From Gerris lacustris (taxonomy: Eukaryota > Arthropoda > Insecta > Hemiptera > Gerridae): a DNA stretch of 64,000 bases. The notes below the pieces were generated by a model. It searched no databases. It saw only the letters and a program-made list of their open reading frames with translations, and had not been told where the DNA came from. Position 1 is the first letter of the stretch. Every line of letters starts with the position of its first letter. The stretch is from the NCBI GenBank assembly GCA_951217055.1, contig OX578277.1, forward strand, positions 109,186,514 through 109,250,513, in the 5' to 3' direction. Positions 24,236-35,700 of the stretch are shown here, piece by piece. The translations under genes and the position numbers were made by a program.

Positions 24236-24829
24236 AATTTTGTTAATTAAATTAGAGTCATTATATATTTAGTGCTAAAACGTATATAATGATTAAATAT
24301 TGCATCAAGTTATTTGATTGTTCAAAATATACATTGTTTATTTAATTTAAATTGGTTTTAATAATTCACATTGTTACTGCCGGATTTAATATGCTAAAGC
24401 AGTGAGGCAAGGAATCAACAGAATTAAAAATCTTTCGTTAAATATATTGACGATTGTTTTTAGGGAAAACTTGAAGCAAAAAATAATTTCAAGATAAAAA
24501 GAACTTTTTATATACTACGTTTTTGAATTTTCTGTTGAATCGTATGTAATGTTGATAATATAATTGTTATTGTTATATAATATATAATCTTAGTGAAAAA
24601 AAAAGAAAAGGTTACACATTTATTTACTTCACATAAATGACAACCATCTAGAAAGCTGATCTTAAACCTATAAAAGGACAAGTCTTTGTACAACGGATCT
24701 CCACAACACTAAATCTAAACCATGCCATCGATATATTTGAAATAATATAAATAATATAATCGATAAATAATATCATCGATATATTTCCTGTTATGCTGTC
24801 ATTCAATGTTTATCTCTTATTTATATAAA
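24236..24829. other. AT-rich non-coding DNA
   Basis: No gene. ATATTATCATCGATATAT palindromes near 24760. Confidence 0.5.
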
Positions 24830-25130
24830 TCACAAATTTGAAACCCGTCAAAAATGAAGATTGTATAAATATGGGACATGGCAAAACAAATAAAATAACT
24901 TGCGGATTTTTTCCGAACTAACTTTCCATACAGCAAAATTTGCTGAAAACCAATTAAATTCTGCTGAAAGATGGCTAAAAGTATTAAAATAATGCATTGT
25001 CATCGTGTTCTGAGTTATGCTAAAAGTTTCAAATGTCTAGCTATTTGGGAAGTTAGTTAAAAATCGATTGCCAGATTTGTTCCCGACAAACAAACAAACA
25101 AGAAAGCAAGCTAATAAAAACGTAGTAAAA
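24830..25130. mobile_element. MITE family A, copy 2
   Basis: CACAAATTTGAAACCCGTC to AATAAAAACGTAGT; nearly identical in layout to 322-629. Confidence 0.7.
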
Positions 25131-26250
25131 TGAACCATTAAGTAAATATTATTTCCATCGCAGTGAATTCCTTAGCTAAGCTTATAATCATCATGCTATC
25201 TTATTGCTTACAGAGATGTAGGTAATTACTAGAAAGGTATCATTTACATTGAAATATCATAAAAATATTGTAGTTATTATCATATTGCAGCATTATTACA
25301 TTTCAATCATAATTAAACTTGAAGCAATGAAATGTGATTTTAAATAGTAGTTTGTGGGAATGACTCAGCATTTAGCGTAACTTAATAACTTGTTGATCTA
25401 ATAATAGACATAAAGGTTATTTATAGTGTATAATCAGCTGTTTCTCAATGTCAAATAATAAAACAGGTTTGTAACCTTCTCATATTCGTAATAAAGAGAG
25501 AGACTGAATTGCGAAAGAGAGATTTTATGGTATTTCACGTTTTTAGGGCTCCTGAACCTAATAAAGGAGTATTTAAAAAAGTATCGGTCCGTAGTCAGAC
25601 GTCAGTGCAGAGGCGTACACAGCCTAAACTACTGCACCGATTTCGATGAAATTTAGCCTCTAACCACCTCTAACCACCTCTATGTCCAGAGACAATTGAA
25701 AGACGATTTTTCTGCATCTGCCCCGACGGAAAATGGAAAAAAGAAAGACAACAGTCGTATAGAAGTACTAACCACCCCAATATTATTATATTATCATCAT
25801 TATCCTATTATGAAATCATGTCGTAAAAATTTTAATGTGATGCTTTCTTAAACGTTATCATCAGCACGTGGTAGACATTCTGATATAATAACACATGATT
25901 TATCTTCTACTCCTACATCGATTATCTTAAATTATAATAAGTATTTAAAATCCCCAATATAAACTTTATTGCGTAATCAAGTAAGCTTTAAAGATTAATT
26001 ACTTCTTTGTAATTAATTCATTAATTACTTCCCATTGTAATTAAAAATAAAATTTGAATTACCAAATAATAAATCAATTTTAATGATAACATTTAAGAAT
26101 GTAATTTTTAATCCTGTAATAATATATTTAAGAATGTAAAGAGTTTAATCCTGTAATAATAACTATTATAATAATAATAAACATTAAAATGCAATAAAAT
26201 GTCAATTAACAAGCATTATAATAATTGTGTAAAGTTGTGTAGTAATTATA
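25131..26250. other. AT-rich non-coding DNA with a GTCY-type repeat piece
   Basis: 25480-25740 has AGTCAGACGTCAGTG and ACTACTGCACCGATTTCGAT, then ATGAAATTTAGCC, as in other repeats of the window. No gene elsewhere. Confidence 0.45.
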
Positions 26251-26252
26251 TT

Positions 26253-27196
26253 TATCTACTCACGGCAGCAAAATTAGGCATTGTACTGTTTTCAATCTGC
26301 AAAATGTCATTTTTCTTGATTCTTTTGTAACAAGTCAAAAAAACACGCAGCAAAATATCAAAGTGTCAGCAAAAGTTTAAAGTGTCAGCAAAATAACAAA
26401 CAGGATGCCAAATTTTAAGAAAAAGTTACTACATCTCAGCTTATATGAACTCTCCCACATTGTTCATTTTTGTATTTTTAAGCGTTATATTCTGCTAAAT
26501 ATTTATATGTTTTTTGAAATTACCTTTAAAAATTATAATAATAAAACTAATATTATTATTTTACAGTCATTATTTTTAAAAAATCGCTAAAAATTGAGAT
26601 AAATAACAGCTGTTAGTAAAAAAAGTGGCAACACTGATTCTTTTGTCTTTGTTTTGTTTTAACTTTCGAGTCATTAGACATTACACTTACTCAAACTTTC
26701 GAGTCATCAATTGGATTTTTACAACTTTCATTGCTTTAAATCTTTTATCTATAAAAAAAAGATAATTTAATAGTTTTCTGTTATTATTTTGATAAATTTG
26801 TTAATTAGATTTTTGAAGTTTAAATAAAAATATGGATGATAATGTTGTGCAAGACGTTGAAGACTTGTTTGATAACACGCCACCCAAAATTGCAAATATT
26901 GCAACATCATACAAGGAATGTTTATTGCCCTCTAAATCAGGTACTAAAATCTTTAGTGTAATTTTTCTGCCGTTAGTAGATAAAATATTGTATGTAACTA
27001 TGCAGCAAAGGAAACATTCCTGACTCGTTTAAAGATAACCTGCTTCAGGTACTCAGCAGGTAATTAACGTTTTCCTACCTCGGCTTCGCCTCAGCAGTAA
27101 ATTTGTTTAGCCTATCCTCGCCTTCGGCTCGGAACTTAAACTTAAAAAACCTGTCAGCAAAATTCCATTTTGCTGCCTAGTGGCATAAATAACTAT
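26253..27196 (+). mobile_element. Family E two-module element, copy 2, with coding remnant
   Basis: Starts ATCTACTCACGGCAGCAAAA, has internal CTGCCGTTAGTAGATAAAAT at 26970-26989, and ends TTTTGCTGCCTAGTGGCATAAATAACTATT. Unlike copy 1, module 1 contains a short frame that looks protein-coding (26832). Confidence 0.65.
26832..27023 (+). pseudogene. Short open frame in family E; possible recombinase N-terminus
   Basis: An AAAATATGG start context and acidic N-terminus (MDDNVVQDVEDLFDN) followed by SYKECLLPSKSG. The 'LLPxKS' run recalls the start of insect Crypton-type tyrosine recombinases, but this is from memory and rests on a few residues. Coding character ends near residue 38, at a GTACTA that could be a splice donor or at the module junction. 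It could equally be a captured exon. Confidence 0.3.
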
Positions 27197-27900
27197 TATT
27201 TTTGTTACTTTTCGTTAGCGCTCTGTCAATTTGAGGTAATAATTTAATTCTCAACCTTGAGCATACATTTTAAATTTCGTTTGAAATTTACCTATAGTTG
27301 TTCAAGTCTCCACTCCACGCGTATGCACTGACGGAAATAGGATACATTAAAATAAAAATAAAACTTTTTACTTTTTCTTTCCTTTAAAGGAAAAGTACCA
27401 AAAGTTGTCAGCCAAAACATCTGAAACCAATATTTAAATGGAGTTATTCGTTAAGGGTGTTTTTAAAACCATTTGAGTGGTTTTTAGCTGGATGTCTGTT
27501 TGTGTGTGTATGTCGGTCTCACACATAACATTCACCAGTTTTAAGAGGGTGTGTTAGTGAGAAAATGTCAAATAAAACACAGTGAGAAAGTTTATGCTAT
27601 AACGTTTCACTAAATTGATTAGTATCATCAGAGCAAGAAACAAAGAATAAAATTAATAATAAACCAAGTCAAGTGTGTGCTAGTGAGCACACAGCGAGGG
27701 TCCGGCAACACAGTATTGTTTAAGTAGTACCTATTGATGGGGCTTTTTAAAATGCTAAAAAGCCATACTTTGAACTATCCTCTGATGTTCTCAAAACACA
27801 AACAAAATTCTGATAAAGTATTTTTATGCCACTGAACAGGACTATAAACATATACATATGAACACATCGAAAAGAGTATAGTTATAAAAAAAAAAAAAAA
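27197..27900. other. Non-coding DNA
   Basis: Contains a CTTTCCTTTAAAGGAAAAG palindrome near 27389. No gene or recurrent repeat recognised. Confidence 0.45.
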
Positions 27901-27924
27901 AACAGTATTTTGTCAATAAAAAAA

Positions 27925-28269
27925 TTAGTCCGAGACAACTCAGAAAAACTCTCTCATATACGAGTTCATAATTACTTAGCCCAGTGTTTTCCATTTATTA
28001 TTTTTCGTATGTAGGTTTAACTTGGGTTTAACCTTCGGGCGGGCGCGTAATATTGGTTAGCAGCAGCGGGCGCCCGGCGGCATTAACACCGCTTTTGTTT
28101 CCTTCCATATTTGAAGCTTGTAGGCCCTTGTTTTTGTGGAAATTAGTTTTGACAATAGGTAGTAATAATAAAACATTCATTTCGAATTAAAAAAAAAGTT
28201 TTATTGAACAAATTTTTTATAAAAACAAATTACACTTATACACATAACCAAACATTTTTTCAGAATTGT

Positions 28270-28310
<41 letters not shown>

Positions 28311-29155
28311 GCAGCCTTATTAAGACTTTCTCTGCTATCCTGGTATTGTATTAAATATGTATATGTAATTAGAAAACTTAACTCTTTTAAAATTATTTTG
28401 CATAAGAATAAAGTAAACAAAAAAGAATATCTCTAATCTTTACACCGTACTGACGTTTTTAGTAGAGCTTGTCGATGTTCAAACTAATGTGAGGGCGACC
28501 CGCTCACGTTTCGGGTATACCGATGGTTTTATTAAACCTAGGAAATAGTAATTGGAGAATACCTAAAAGAGATGATAAGCTGGAATACTGTAAAATCAGA
28601 GGGGGCGTGTTTTTCCGAAATGGCGGTGCAAATGCCGCCCGCGCGCCCGCCCGAAGGTTAATTATTACTGAACATTTCATCAAAATTTACCATAAAAATT
28701 ATTTCTCCCGGGCGGGGAATAGAACCCCCGCGTTTTAAGGAATTTTCTCAGGAACTTGATTTTTCTTATATCGTTATAGTTTCGTATTTAAATGGACTAT
28801 ATTTTAAATCAAAATCGTCGGAACGGTTTTCGAGAAATATTTTGTTTTCACGTTTTTTCAGAGTTTTTGGGGGGTAGCTCCCCCAAATTTGAAGCTAAAA
28901 ATCATTTCTCGATTTCACCTCGGGGTATGATTTTTCTGAACATGTATGCCACATTTTGTCAAAATTGGCCCAGTAGTTTAGGCTCCAGATGTCTGCACAG
29001 TTGACAGACGACGGAAGACAGATAGACAGACATTTTTTAAAAACCACTTTTTTGGACTCAGGGGACCTCAAAACGTGTAAATCCATCAAAATCTCAAAAT
29101 CGAATTTTCGCGCCTTCACAATACTTCCTCTTTATACCTATATGAGAAAGTAAAG
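27925..29155 (-). mobile_element. Repeat family G, inverted copy split by a TTAA element
   Basis: Begins with the inverse of the family end (ACTCGTATATGAGAG type) and CATAATTACTTAGCCCAGTG. It resumes after 28661 with ACTGAACATTTC and GGGAGAAATAATTTTTATGG in reverse, and ends at ACTTTCTCATATAGG. Frames at 28792 and 28895 are shadows. Confidence 0.65.
28032..28657. mobile_element. TTAA-flanked MITE with CCTTCGGGCGGGCGCG ends
   Basis: CCTTCGGGCGGGCGCG at the left end and CGCGCCCGCCCGAAGG at the right; TTAA at 28028-28031 and 28658-28661. Family G copies show the uninterrupted sequence around the TTAA. TTAA duplication is typical of piggyBac. Contains a poly-A run at about 28270-28309. Non-coding. 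Confidence 0.85.
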
Positions 29156-30789
29156 AAAACAACATTTTTTTCGAAATTTCCAAAAGGTGGTAACTTTACT
29201 TTTGGTCGAAGCATGTTCAGGAATATTTTCAGATTTTTTGAACCATACATAAGCGAGATACAGGGGGGGGGGGGGGGGGGGCACTTTTCACACCCTTCGC
29301 CCTATGAAAGCTTAAAACCAAAAATTATATATTTTTATATTCAGCGCTACGTACCCTTTCATACCCACACAGTGTCATGTGTAGGTACTATACACATATA
29401 TGCCAAATTTCAAAGTGATCAGACGCAAGGAGTAGCCGTGAGAGCTACTCTTTTATCTTTGTCCCGCTATAGGGGTAAAAATATTGGAGGTAGAAAAGTT
29501 TCAAGTAAAATTTTATTATTTTTTACCGTAGAATCCAAATATGCTATCAAAAATAATATAATATACTCCAATTTAAACCGTTGCGTTGTAGGCAAAGTTC
29601 GTCCTCAGGTTATAGCTTTGCTGATAATCATAATAAAATTTAATCATCTGACCCGCGAAAAACTTAAAAAGAAAATTAGTATCTCCATCAGTTGTTTGGA
29701 TTTAAAAGTAGGTATTATCGGAATTATTTGGTTACTGCAACTATAATTTTTAAGATCTAGATTTAATTATTAAGAACAACCAGCAAAACAAATTAATAAA
29801 TATTTTAAGTGTGTTGATAATATTTTAGATTTTTCTGTCTATAATTAGATTGTTTATATAGAGCGCCACTAATGATTTATGTAGATCTAGGTTTAGGTTT
29901 TACTGATGTTCAAGTTTCAATTTATAATATTTTCAAATGTAAATATTCTAAAATAATATTTACTCCGTGTAATTATTGTATTTTATGTTGTTACCGTTGC
30001 GAGTGTATGCTATTGTTTTGGGACTATAATTAATTATATTATAATCAATCGTGTGCAATAATTTCTATGGGACAACGACATTAGTGTTTGAACTTTACCA
30101 ACGTTAATGTTAATATGCTCTTCGTTGTTTTTAAAATGCCTGATGTAAGTTTTTTATTATCTATTAATATTGAATATTATCTATTCAATATTGAATGATT
30201 CAATGATATTATTCGAGTTATTCTGTTAGAGTGGATATTTCACAATATATCTTCTTTTTTTAAACACACTAAAATAATAAGTAACTACTTATTGAAGTAA
30301 ATTTAGCCCTTTTCAGTTTATAGTTTTTACCTGATCATTAATTCAAAATCTTCATTAAATATGAAACAAATTAATTATATACAAAACAAATTATTTGACT
30401 AAAATTGACGTATGCTGGCCCATTTTGGTTCAAATCACTTCAAGATTTCCAAAATAAATGTTGTCGAATCAGAAAATTATAATAGACCTACTAAAATGAC
30501 AGAAATGCTTATGTACTTCACATTAAATACCTTAATGACAGAAAACATCTTTATTAACTTTTAATATAATACTTCAAACCCATTAATAAGAGAAATAATG
30601 TACCAACTACGGTAATATACATGTTTTGCTTTAACTATTGAATTTATCTATACCTCATTTCATTAATTTCAACAAAGTCATAAAAAATTAAACATAAGAG
30701 GTTCTACTGTATTAGCATTTGTATATGTAATTACTTTTATATGTGGGTAAAAGTGTATTGTACAGAGCTGTTTACAGAATCGTAGTATA
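29156..30789. other. Non-coding region upstream of the P450 gene
   Basis: Poly-G at about 29262-29281. The 177-residue frame starting 29213 has no domain and begins in the poly-G. CCTGAT|gtaagt at 30138-30149 is a possible donor for a 5'-UTR exon, unproven. No promoter element identified. Confidence 0.4.
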
Positions 30790-31373
30790 ATAGTTATTTA
30801 TGCACCTAGGGAGTAAAGTAAGCCATGATTCCCTGAGCAAAAATGTTGGTTCTTGAGGCGAAGCCAAAGGAACCATAGACCCTAAATCCCAAGGCGAAGC
30901 CGACGGAATTAGACTCTTTAATTCCCGAGGCACACTCTAATTAGCTCGAGGGGAATAATGGCACTTTATCTCCAGTAGGAAGAAAATACACATTTTCGTC
31001 CATTGTACAGTTTTTATTTATTATTTTAATAAATAACAATAATTATTAGCACTTTTAATAGCAGATATAAGAGATTCAAATATAAAAACCAAATAAGAAT
31101 TGGAATTAAACTCAAATAGAAGGTTATTTAGATGCAGGTTATAAAAAAAAGATATACATGGTCGAAAAAGCAAATGTCGCCAACCTGATTTCAACATCAT
31201 AATTACATTAGCCATACATTTTCTACTATTTATAAAATAATGAAGTTGCAATCTTTACTTTTTCGCCCTACTTTTACTTTTTCTCCCTACTTTTTGAGCT
31301 CAGGGATGAAAAGACTTACTTTAGTCCCTCTAAACTAATTCAAAGTCATAACTTTTTCCTCCTACTGGAGGTA
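30790..31373 (-). mobile_element. Family F two-module element, copy 2
   Basis: AATAGTTATTTATGCACCTA, ATTCCCTGAGC, GAGGCGAAGCC blocks, TTTATCTCCAGTAGG, and closing CCTACTGGAGGTAAAAT. Lies about 380 bp upstream of the P450 start exon. Confidence 0.65.
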
Positions 31374-31779
31374 AAATTATTTTTTTTGCCCTAGATTTTC
31401 AAAGGCCGCTCTGCACCGCTTTGCGGTGCTCCGCTCACTTTTTGAAGAAAACCCTCCTGCTTATAGACCAGGTAGAGGTCCAAGTCAAAATACAAAATAC
31501 GATGGCTCCGTAAAATTCACTTTAGCCTATTTGTTAGCTTTAATCTATAAAGATTTTTTGGATTTTTTTGAGAACAATTGTCAGTTTAAAATTACTCCAA
31601 ATGTAAAAAAGTAACAATTTAAAACAAACCCAGTACTGCCAAATTATTTTCAAACCTGAAGAAAACTGTACTATTAGAAATCGGTAGATACAATATAGCA
31701 TATAATTTACCAACTTGTGAATCACTTTATTTTATAATAATTATTTTGTTTCAGTTGGAGAAAGCTTGGAGTGATCAGA

Positions 31780-31972
31780 ATGTTGTGGTTGCTACCGATT
31801 CTGAACACAGTTGCAGTGACTGTGACTATTGGAGTGACTATTTATGGATTTGTAGTCAAATACAATGCTATGAGAGCAAGAAAACTCATGCCAGAACTAG
31901 CTTACCCCGAAGGGAATCTACCTGTATTAGGACATATCCTGGAATTTGTTTTCCACTGTACCAATAGTGCAA
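31780..31972 (+). CDS. P450 coding exon 1 (residues 1-64)
   Basis: Encodes the signal anchor (LWLLPILN, then a run of V, T and I), the charged YNAMRARK linker and the hinge LPVLGH. The exon opens at 31755 after a tttgtttcag acceptor, so about 25 bases of 5' UTR precede the ATG. Its donor is A|gtaatc. The leftover A joins CA of exon 2 to make Thr65. Confidence 0.9.
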
Positions 31973-32690
31973 GTAATCTATTTCATATTATTACTAGGCA
32001 TCGCGTGGCTCTATAATTGAAGCGAGCGTATTGCAATGAAATACTGAATATTGAAATTTATTAATCATGATGAATGTCATAGTTGTAGATAAGTGGAAGA
32101 GAGTAGTGTGGGAAGAGTGGGGGTACTCGGTACAAAGCTTTACTTCCTAAACAAGCCTATACTCTATACGACTATAACAATCTTCACCACCCGCGGTAGC
32201 TTTTAAACAATTATTATAAATGTATCTCGTCACTACGCAAAGAATTTTGCTTGTATCAAGTCGAAATTTTGCATACCTGTTTCAATTGTGCATTAGATGG
32301 TGTATATGAAGTTTTATTAAAATCGTTACGTTAGAACGTAAGATATCGGTAAAAAGGTTGTTTTCTCTATTATAAACGTTTAGGTCCGCTTTAATAGTTT
32401 TAGCGATCTTTATTAAGTCATAGCGGTGTCGCTGTTGGTTTTACTAAAAAATGTTATTTGAAAATAATGTTCGTCTCATCGAATAGATGATGATAGGATC
32501 TTTTCCCGTCCTGAAATTCCAATTTAATTTTTGTACCTCTCGTTTACGCGAGCGTTGCGCGCGAACTCTTGGACGGATCACGCTGTCCAACGAACTTAGC
32601 CTGAGTATTAGTAAGAGGAACATGTATACCAAATTTCAACTAAATCGGTCAACTTTTACTCAAGTTATCGTCACACGCGTGAACGTTACT

Positions 32691-32726
<36 letters not shown>

Positions 32727-35700
32727 CGGAACATATTTCGTTGAATGTAGGAAGCTTGCTACGCTCGCTTCAATTATTATTATAGCCAAGCCAAGTCTTG
32801 GTTGAGGCACGGTCTGTTATTCTTTAACCCTGGAATGCTAATAGTAGTTGAATCGACGAGCACGGTTTAAACCTTAACCTTTTACACTCGTATGCGATGG
32901 TGATGGGTACCCCATCCTTCTGCAGTGCTTGCACTGGTTAGTAACACACCTGCTAGTGTAGCGGTAGTAGTCCTTTTGAGCATACACTCGTTTTCTGGCA
33001 AATTCCCGTCAAAGCTACTTCGTCGATTCGACTAACGTTTAGTAATATACGTAGGGATTAATTGGTCGTCGAATGAGCCTATAGCCTGGGAAAATAGGCC
33101 TGGGGTAAGGGGCAGTAGGCCTAGGGGTAAGGGGCAATGGGCCTAGGGTAATTGGCCTTGGGCCAGAGACCACAATGGCCGATAATCTGGGGCCTGGAGC
33201 ACTTAGCAAAGGGCCTGGGGCATGGGACTTGGTGCTTTAATGTTCACTCAATTTCAGATTCTTCTAATGTTCCTACTAAGTTATTTGTCATTAAATGTTT
33301 GTATATCTCACTAAAAGATTTAATAATGAGTTCTTAATAGTTTTCTCTTTATAAAAGTGTAGTATCAACCAAAAAAATGTATTTTCTGCTTATGTTAGTC
33401 GAATCGATGAAGTCGAATCCAATTACCATTAGCATTTAAGGGTTAATAGGGTTTCAACAGGGTCATTCATATTACTCCTGGCCAGCTGAGGTTTGGTCTG
33501 GAAAGGCAAGGGTTTATGCATAGATTTCCTGGTTCAGAGCAGTGTGTGTGCACAAAGACTTATAACCCTATTTTCCCTTCACTGTTGATGAATGTGAACT
33601 AAATGCTCGGTGTCGGCTTTGCTCTAGCCTAGTTCTTGCTCCTGGTTCAGTAGTGTAATATGCATTGAAGGCTCGGGTTGAATTTTGGTGGCCATGGCAC
33701 AGAAAGACTTGGGTTGAGCCTTGATACAGTCCAGACTCTTTATTATCCTTACTACTACTAATCAGGGGTGTCCATCCCCCCAAGTTTGATGGTGCACTCC
33801 CCCCCCCCCCAAAGAAAAACAACCCCCCCCCAACCTATAACAACCCCCACCTTCAGGAAATTCACTTATAAGCATACTCTTCCAATTTTAAAATTTTAAC
33901 TATACTTCATAATAGTTTAAAGGGAGTCCCATTTCAAGAGGATCAAACAGCTATACCTTTTAAACTAGAAAAAATTCAGAAAAATCTTACAAGTAAAAGT
34001 TGTAGTACTTAAGGCGTAGTTTAATAAATAAAATAAAATAAAATAAAATGATTCCTCCCTTCAAAAGGTCCATATTGACCCTTTGATCAATATGGCCCTA
34101 TGAAGAATGTGGTTTCCACTTGACCCTATATTTTTCTTAAAAGGGGTAAAATGCCATTTGGGTCAATCCATATCAAATCATCCAGGTCATGAAACCCATA
34201 GTCTCAGAATGTCATGATTTTTTTTTTATTTGTTCCATTTGCCACCCTTATGAAGCCTGTAAAATTTTATTTTAATATCTTAAGTCTTTTTTGAGTTATT
34301 AATTTTTGAAATTTGTTAAAAAATGCGGTTTTGCTGTTTCCGAGTCGTTAAGCAGTTTCAACTAGTGATGTGGGCCGGGTATATACCCAGCGGGTAGGGT
34401 AAATAAAAATGGGTATTTACCTGGGTATTTACCCGAGGCCAGGGTAAATACCCAAAATGAGGGTATTTATGACAAATATTGATTTAAAAAGTGTTTTAAG
34501 AGGTTCTGAGCATTTTCCATACTCTAATAGCTTTAATAAATGTCATTTAGAGAGTATAGGATATGTTAAGCTCACTTAATTCCTAAAAAATACCTAGCGT
34601 ACGGGTATTTATTATTTCGAAGTATATTAATATCTGCTTTACAGATTCAATGATTTCAAAAAGAATGCTTATGGTGAAGGCCTGAGCAATGAAAACACCA
34701 CCATTTTGAAGGAAATGCACAGGATTATTATTTTGAAAATTAGGTTATGCATTCTTATATTATGCAGACCTAAATATAAATTCATATTTGTCTAAAATAT
34801 GTAAATAATATGAACACACATTATTATTAATTGGCATATTTTTATACCCTTGTTACTCAATTATTATACTGTATGTGTAGCGTATAGGCTATTGCTATAA
34901 ATATCTGAAATCGAAAATATCTTGTGAAAAGAGTTAAGACCGTCACAAAGGGTGTGATATGGCCGGTCTCCACCGGATTGTCCCGCCAACCAACTTAGCC
35001 GTCCACATATTTGTTTATTTATTTTTTTGTTTATAATTATGACAGACAATTAGTACAAAATATCACAGTCAATACAAAAATAATGAAGAGGTATACAAAA
35101 GAATTAAAAACTTCTTAAATGCCACCAAAACATTTACTTATACACAAATTTCTAGCTGGATGTTAGTTAGACACTTTTTAGCAAGCTATCTCCTCGACTA
35201 TTATTTTTATTAAGTAATTAATATCCATTCAACAATATTATTGAGACATACTATCACTTAATAACTACTTGAACTCTTTCATAGTATATTTATTTACAAT
35301 TTATAAGTTTGAAATTAAACTCATCAGCAGCAGTCATAACTTTAAAAATTATCATAAATACCTGGGTATTTACCCAAAATGGGTATTTACCCGGGTAAAT
35401 ACCCAGGGTATTTACCCACAGTTTTAAATACCAGGGTATTTTACATCACTAGTTTCAACACTGTTTTTGTAAAAAAATCATAACTTAGTCAATTTGTATC
35501 ATATCACAATGAAATTTTTACTAATATATTCAGAAATGTTCATAGAATAAGATAAAAATGCATTTATAAACGTATCTCTTGATTGCTTCAGTAAATCTTA
35601 GCCCAAACCTGTATTTAATCGTTTTTTTTTTTAAGAAAAAACATGAAATTTTAAAATGCAATTTAAAGTAAAAGGCACTTCAGTAACCAATGATTTTAAA

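Noticed and set aside
29213..29746. 177-residue open frame upstream of the P450
   Set aside because: It starts in a poly-G tract, has no domain or coding-like composition, and runs through AT-rich DNA.
31746..31967. 73-residue frame overlapping exon 1
   Set aside because: Out of frame with the membrane anchor and hinge; a shadow frame.
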